From positions 106,688 to 170,687 of the forward strand of contig PXRL01000008.1 of the NCBI GenBank assembly GCA_003020965.1: a DNA stretch of 64,000 nt. The letters run 5' to 3'. This DNA comes from Halobacteriales archaeon QS_4_69_225. Its GTDB lineage: Archaea > Halobacteriota > Halobacteria > Halobacteriales > Haloarculaceae. The notes below the pieces were generated by a model, which had not been told where the DNA came from, made no database searches, and was given only the letters and a program-made list of their open reading frames with translations. Position numbers and translations under genes: made by a program. Positions 62,723 to 64,000 of this stretch are shown here, one piece after another. The first letter of the stretch is position 1, and each line of letters opens with the position of its first letter.

Positions 62723-62789
62723 GAACGGCCGAGGGCTTTCAGGAGTCGTCGCCGGCGCTAAATTTTCAGCGTTGCTACTCGGATGCCGG

Positions 62790-63359
62790 CTACTCGTCGA
62801 GACGGCGGAGCAACTGTGTGACGTACGGACTGTTCTCCCAGCTCCGATGCGGGCTAATCGTCGTGATCAGTGTTCGAGCCTCCTCGTGACTCAGATGGCC
62901 GTTTCGGGCGTAGTCGACAATGAGCCGCGGCGTCGGAACGATCTGCGGGCCCTCCAGCACGGCATGAATCAGCGGGAAGTTCGTCCCGCCAAATTCGTCG
63001 GTGAGAAACCCGTCGACGGTGAGCGCATTCGCGAGGACGATCCCGTCGGTTTCGCCGTCATCGAGGCCGAACGTCGGTCGGGAGTCCGGCGTCTCGTCGC
63101 GCTCGTATGGATCCTCTACTGTGTAGTGGTTACGGGTTGCGAGGACATTGTTCGCCGCCGCGGCGTGGATATCCTGATACTGCGTGATATCGCGGAGTTC
63201 CGCGACCACTTCTGGCGGTACGAACACCTCACAGGAGGTGAGGAAATACTGAAACGGGTCTGGGACGTCGGTGCTGACGGCCGCGTCCGCATGAGGAACG
63301 GCGAGACTGACGAGCGCGCTAGTGTCGGCGACGACCGTTCGCAGTCGTTGACCGCTCAT
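62790..63359 (-). CDS. PIN-like toxin of a VapBC-type pair
   Basis: This 189-residue protein begins RTVVADTSALVSLAVPHAD, the PIN-domain start with the first catalytic Asp. FVPPEVVAELRDI and GLDDGETDGIVLANALTVDG, plus FLTDEFGGTNF, give the remaining acidic residues. PIN toxins are RNases. It is overlapped by 4 bases by the upstream antitoxin-like gene. It is longer than most VapC proteins. Confidence 0.75.
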   Translation of the reverse strand: MSGQRLRTVVADTSALVSLAVPHADAAVSTDVPDPFQYFLTSCEVFVPPEVVAELRDITQYQDIHAAAANNVLATRNHYTVEDPYERDETPDSRPTFGLDDGETDGIVLANALTVDGFLTDEFGGTNFPLIHAVLEGPQIVPTPRLIVDYARNGHLSHEEARTLITTISPHRSWENSPYVTQLLRRLDE

Positions 63360-63724
63360 CGATCGTCGTCGGTTGCGGTCTCGACCGCCGTCGCGTCGCC
63401 ATCGTAGACGTCGACGTCGTCAGGGGCAGCGAGATCGAATGGCTCGTCCTCGAGGTCCGCTTTGAGAAGCCGGAGTCGCTGGGCCGTCTCGGCGCCGACC
63501 AACTGCTTGACCGTCTCGAACTCGAGCTGGTCATCGTAGTACTTCGTCGCGACGAGCTCTTGGAATGTCTCGCTGTCAGCGGTCTCTTCGATGTACTCGC
63601 GAATCGCCTCGACGAGGACGTCCGTCCGATCCTTGTCGAAGAGTTCGGCGATCGCGTCGAGTCGGTCGACGAGGTACTCCGGTGATTGGAAATGTACCCG
63701 CCGGGGATCGTCGCTTGCGCTCAT
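63356..63724 (-). CDS. ribbon-helix-helix antitoxin-like protein of the VapBC-type pair
   Basis: This 122-residue protein has an N-terminal RHH-like region (RRVHFQSPEYLVDRLDAI, DRTDVLVEAIREYIEE) and an acidic C-terminal tail that could wrap the toxin. The start at ATG 63724 fits the RHH start and the palindrome upstream; in-frame codons before it are not family-like. It precedes the PIN gene and overlaps it by 4 bases. Confidence 0.72.
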   Translation of the reverse strand: MSASDDPRRVHFQSPEYLVDRLDAIAELFDKDRTDVLVEAIREYIEETADSETFQELVATKYYDDQLEFETVKQLVGAETAQRLRLLKADLEDEPFDLAAPDDVDVYDGDATAVETATDDDR

Positions 63725-63726
63725 CT

Positions 63727-63747
63727 TATGTGCAAGTTCTGCACATA
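63727..63747. promoter_or_regulatory. operator candidate of the RHH/PIN toxin-antitoxin operon
   Basis: TATGTGCA-AGTTC-TGCACATA is a perfect 8-base inverted repeat directly ahead of the antitoxin start. TTATGCATC follows upstream as a TATA candidate, and further TGCACA half-sites occur at 63770-63788. It fits autoregulation by an RHH antitoxin. Confidence 0.55.
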
Positions 63748-63822
63748 GATGCATAACGGTTTCGGCGACTGCACACAGCTTGCACAGCAGCGTACGTGGA
63801 CCAGCCCTCGTCTCCGCCGATC

Positions 63823-64000
63823 TCACCTGTCGTCCCGAGTGTTCAGTTCGTCGAGGAACCAGCCGGCTGTCGTCCCGATCCGAACGCTATCGATGTTACG
63901 CATATCGAGGTCAACCGTGGCAGTACGGAACGGGTAGTGTTCGACGAGGACGCGATGGATGACGGTTCGGACAGCCTCTGTCCCGTATCTGTCGACGGCC
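63823..64000 (-). CDS. unidentified protein, C-terminal end
   Basis: A 58-codon frame enters from the right edge and stops at 63823-63825. It reads AVDRYGTEAVRTVIHRVLVE, DLDMRNIDSVRIGTTAGWF and LDELNTRDDR. Amino-acid use is haloarchaeal. It lies just upstream of the toxin-antitoxin pair on the same strand. I do not recognise it. Confidence 0.45.
   Translation of the reverse strand, partial: AVDRYGTEAVRTVIHRVLVEHYPFRTATVDLDMRNIDSVRIGTTAGWFLDELNTRDDR

Larger units (their letters stand above)
61967..62789. other. GC-rich non-coding tract full of short inverted repeats
   Basis: The open frames here are low-complexity and Arg-rich in every frame, so I treat none as genes. The tract holds a 19-base inverted repeat (62058-62110), the GCGACCGCAGGGAGCG repeat, and six short hairpins in a row (62518-62722). 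It separates the OB-fold gene from the PIN toxin gene. Confidence 0.6.

Noticed and set aside
62316..63407. 363-codon plus-strand frame across the hairpin tract and PIN gene
   Set aside because: The first half is low-complexity Arg/Ala sequence from hairpins and the second half is antisense to the PIN-domain gene.

Overview
The window is haloarchaeal (class Halobacteria). The proteins are strongly acidic, most genes are GC-rich, TATA boxes sit about 25 bases ahead of many starts (leaderless transcription), exported proteins carry Tat signals with lipoboxes, one protein ends in a PGF-CTERM anchor, and families largely confined to haloarchaea are present (HTH-10/bacterio-opsin-activator regulators, RdfA, an archaeal SMC-related protein, a decayed TFB). 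No tRNA, rRNA, CRISPR array or intact transposase was seen.

Bases 1-31,700 are mainly a phenylacetate and aromatic-acid catabolic region. They hold a multicomponent phenylacetyl-CoA epoxidase (paaA, a two-domain paaB, paaC, and paaD split into two ORFs), a MaoC hydratase, two PaaI thioesterases, two phenylacetate-CoA ligases, a 3-hydroxyacyl-CoA dehydrogenase and an enoyl-CoA hydratase. Two IclR regulators accompany a set of candidate operators. A second block carries EthD proteins, a thiamine-diphosphate enzyme, a sugar-epimerase-like SDR, a VOC protein and an M24-fold hydrolase. A surface-anchored penicillin-acylase-type amidase and a complete Liv-type ABC transporter (with fused LivHM permease) complete a plausible release, import and degrade route. 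The region ends with the SMC-related/RdfA pair.

Bases 31,700-37,100 look like accessory DNA: a sugar-ABC ATPase remnant, two regulators, an MNT-HEPN toxin-antitoxin pair and a DUF932-like gene interrupted by one in-frame TAG.

Bases 37,400-55,800 form a peptide-salvage island: two serine beta-lactamase/DD-peptidase-fold hydrolases, an N-acyl-D-amino-acid deacylase, a complete Dpp/Opp transporter, an M19 dipeptidase, an HTH-10 regulator, an M81 peptidase, a DUF1611/DgcN protein and a dipeptide-epimerase/DgcA enzyme. The gene set points to uptake and breakdown of D-amino-acid peptides such as bacterial cell-wall fragments. Two decayed enolase-superfamily genes lie inside it.

Bases 55,800-64,000 look plasmid-like or integrated: a zinc-ribbon protein, a TFB gene destroyed by stops and frameshifts, an AT-rich gene for an 842-residue protein with a central zinc ribbon and a PD-(D/E)XK-like C-terminus (candidate defence nuclease), an OB-fold protein, a GC-rich non-coding tract with six 3-nt-loop hairpins, and a RHH/PIN toxin-antitoxin pair.
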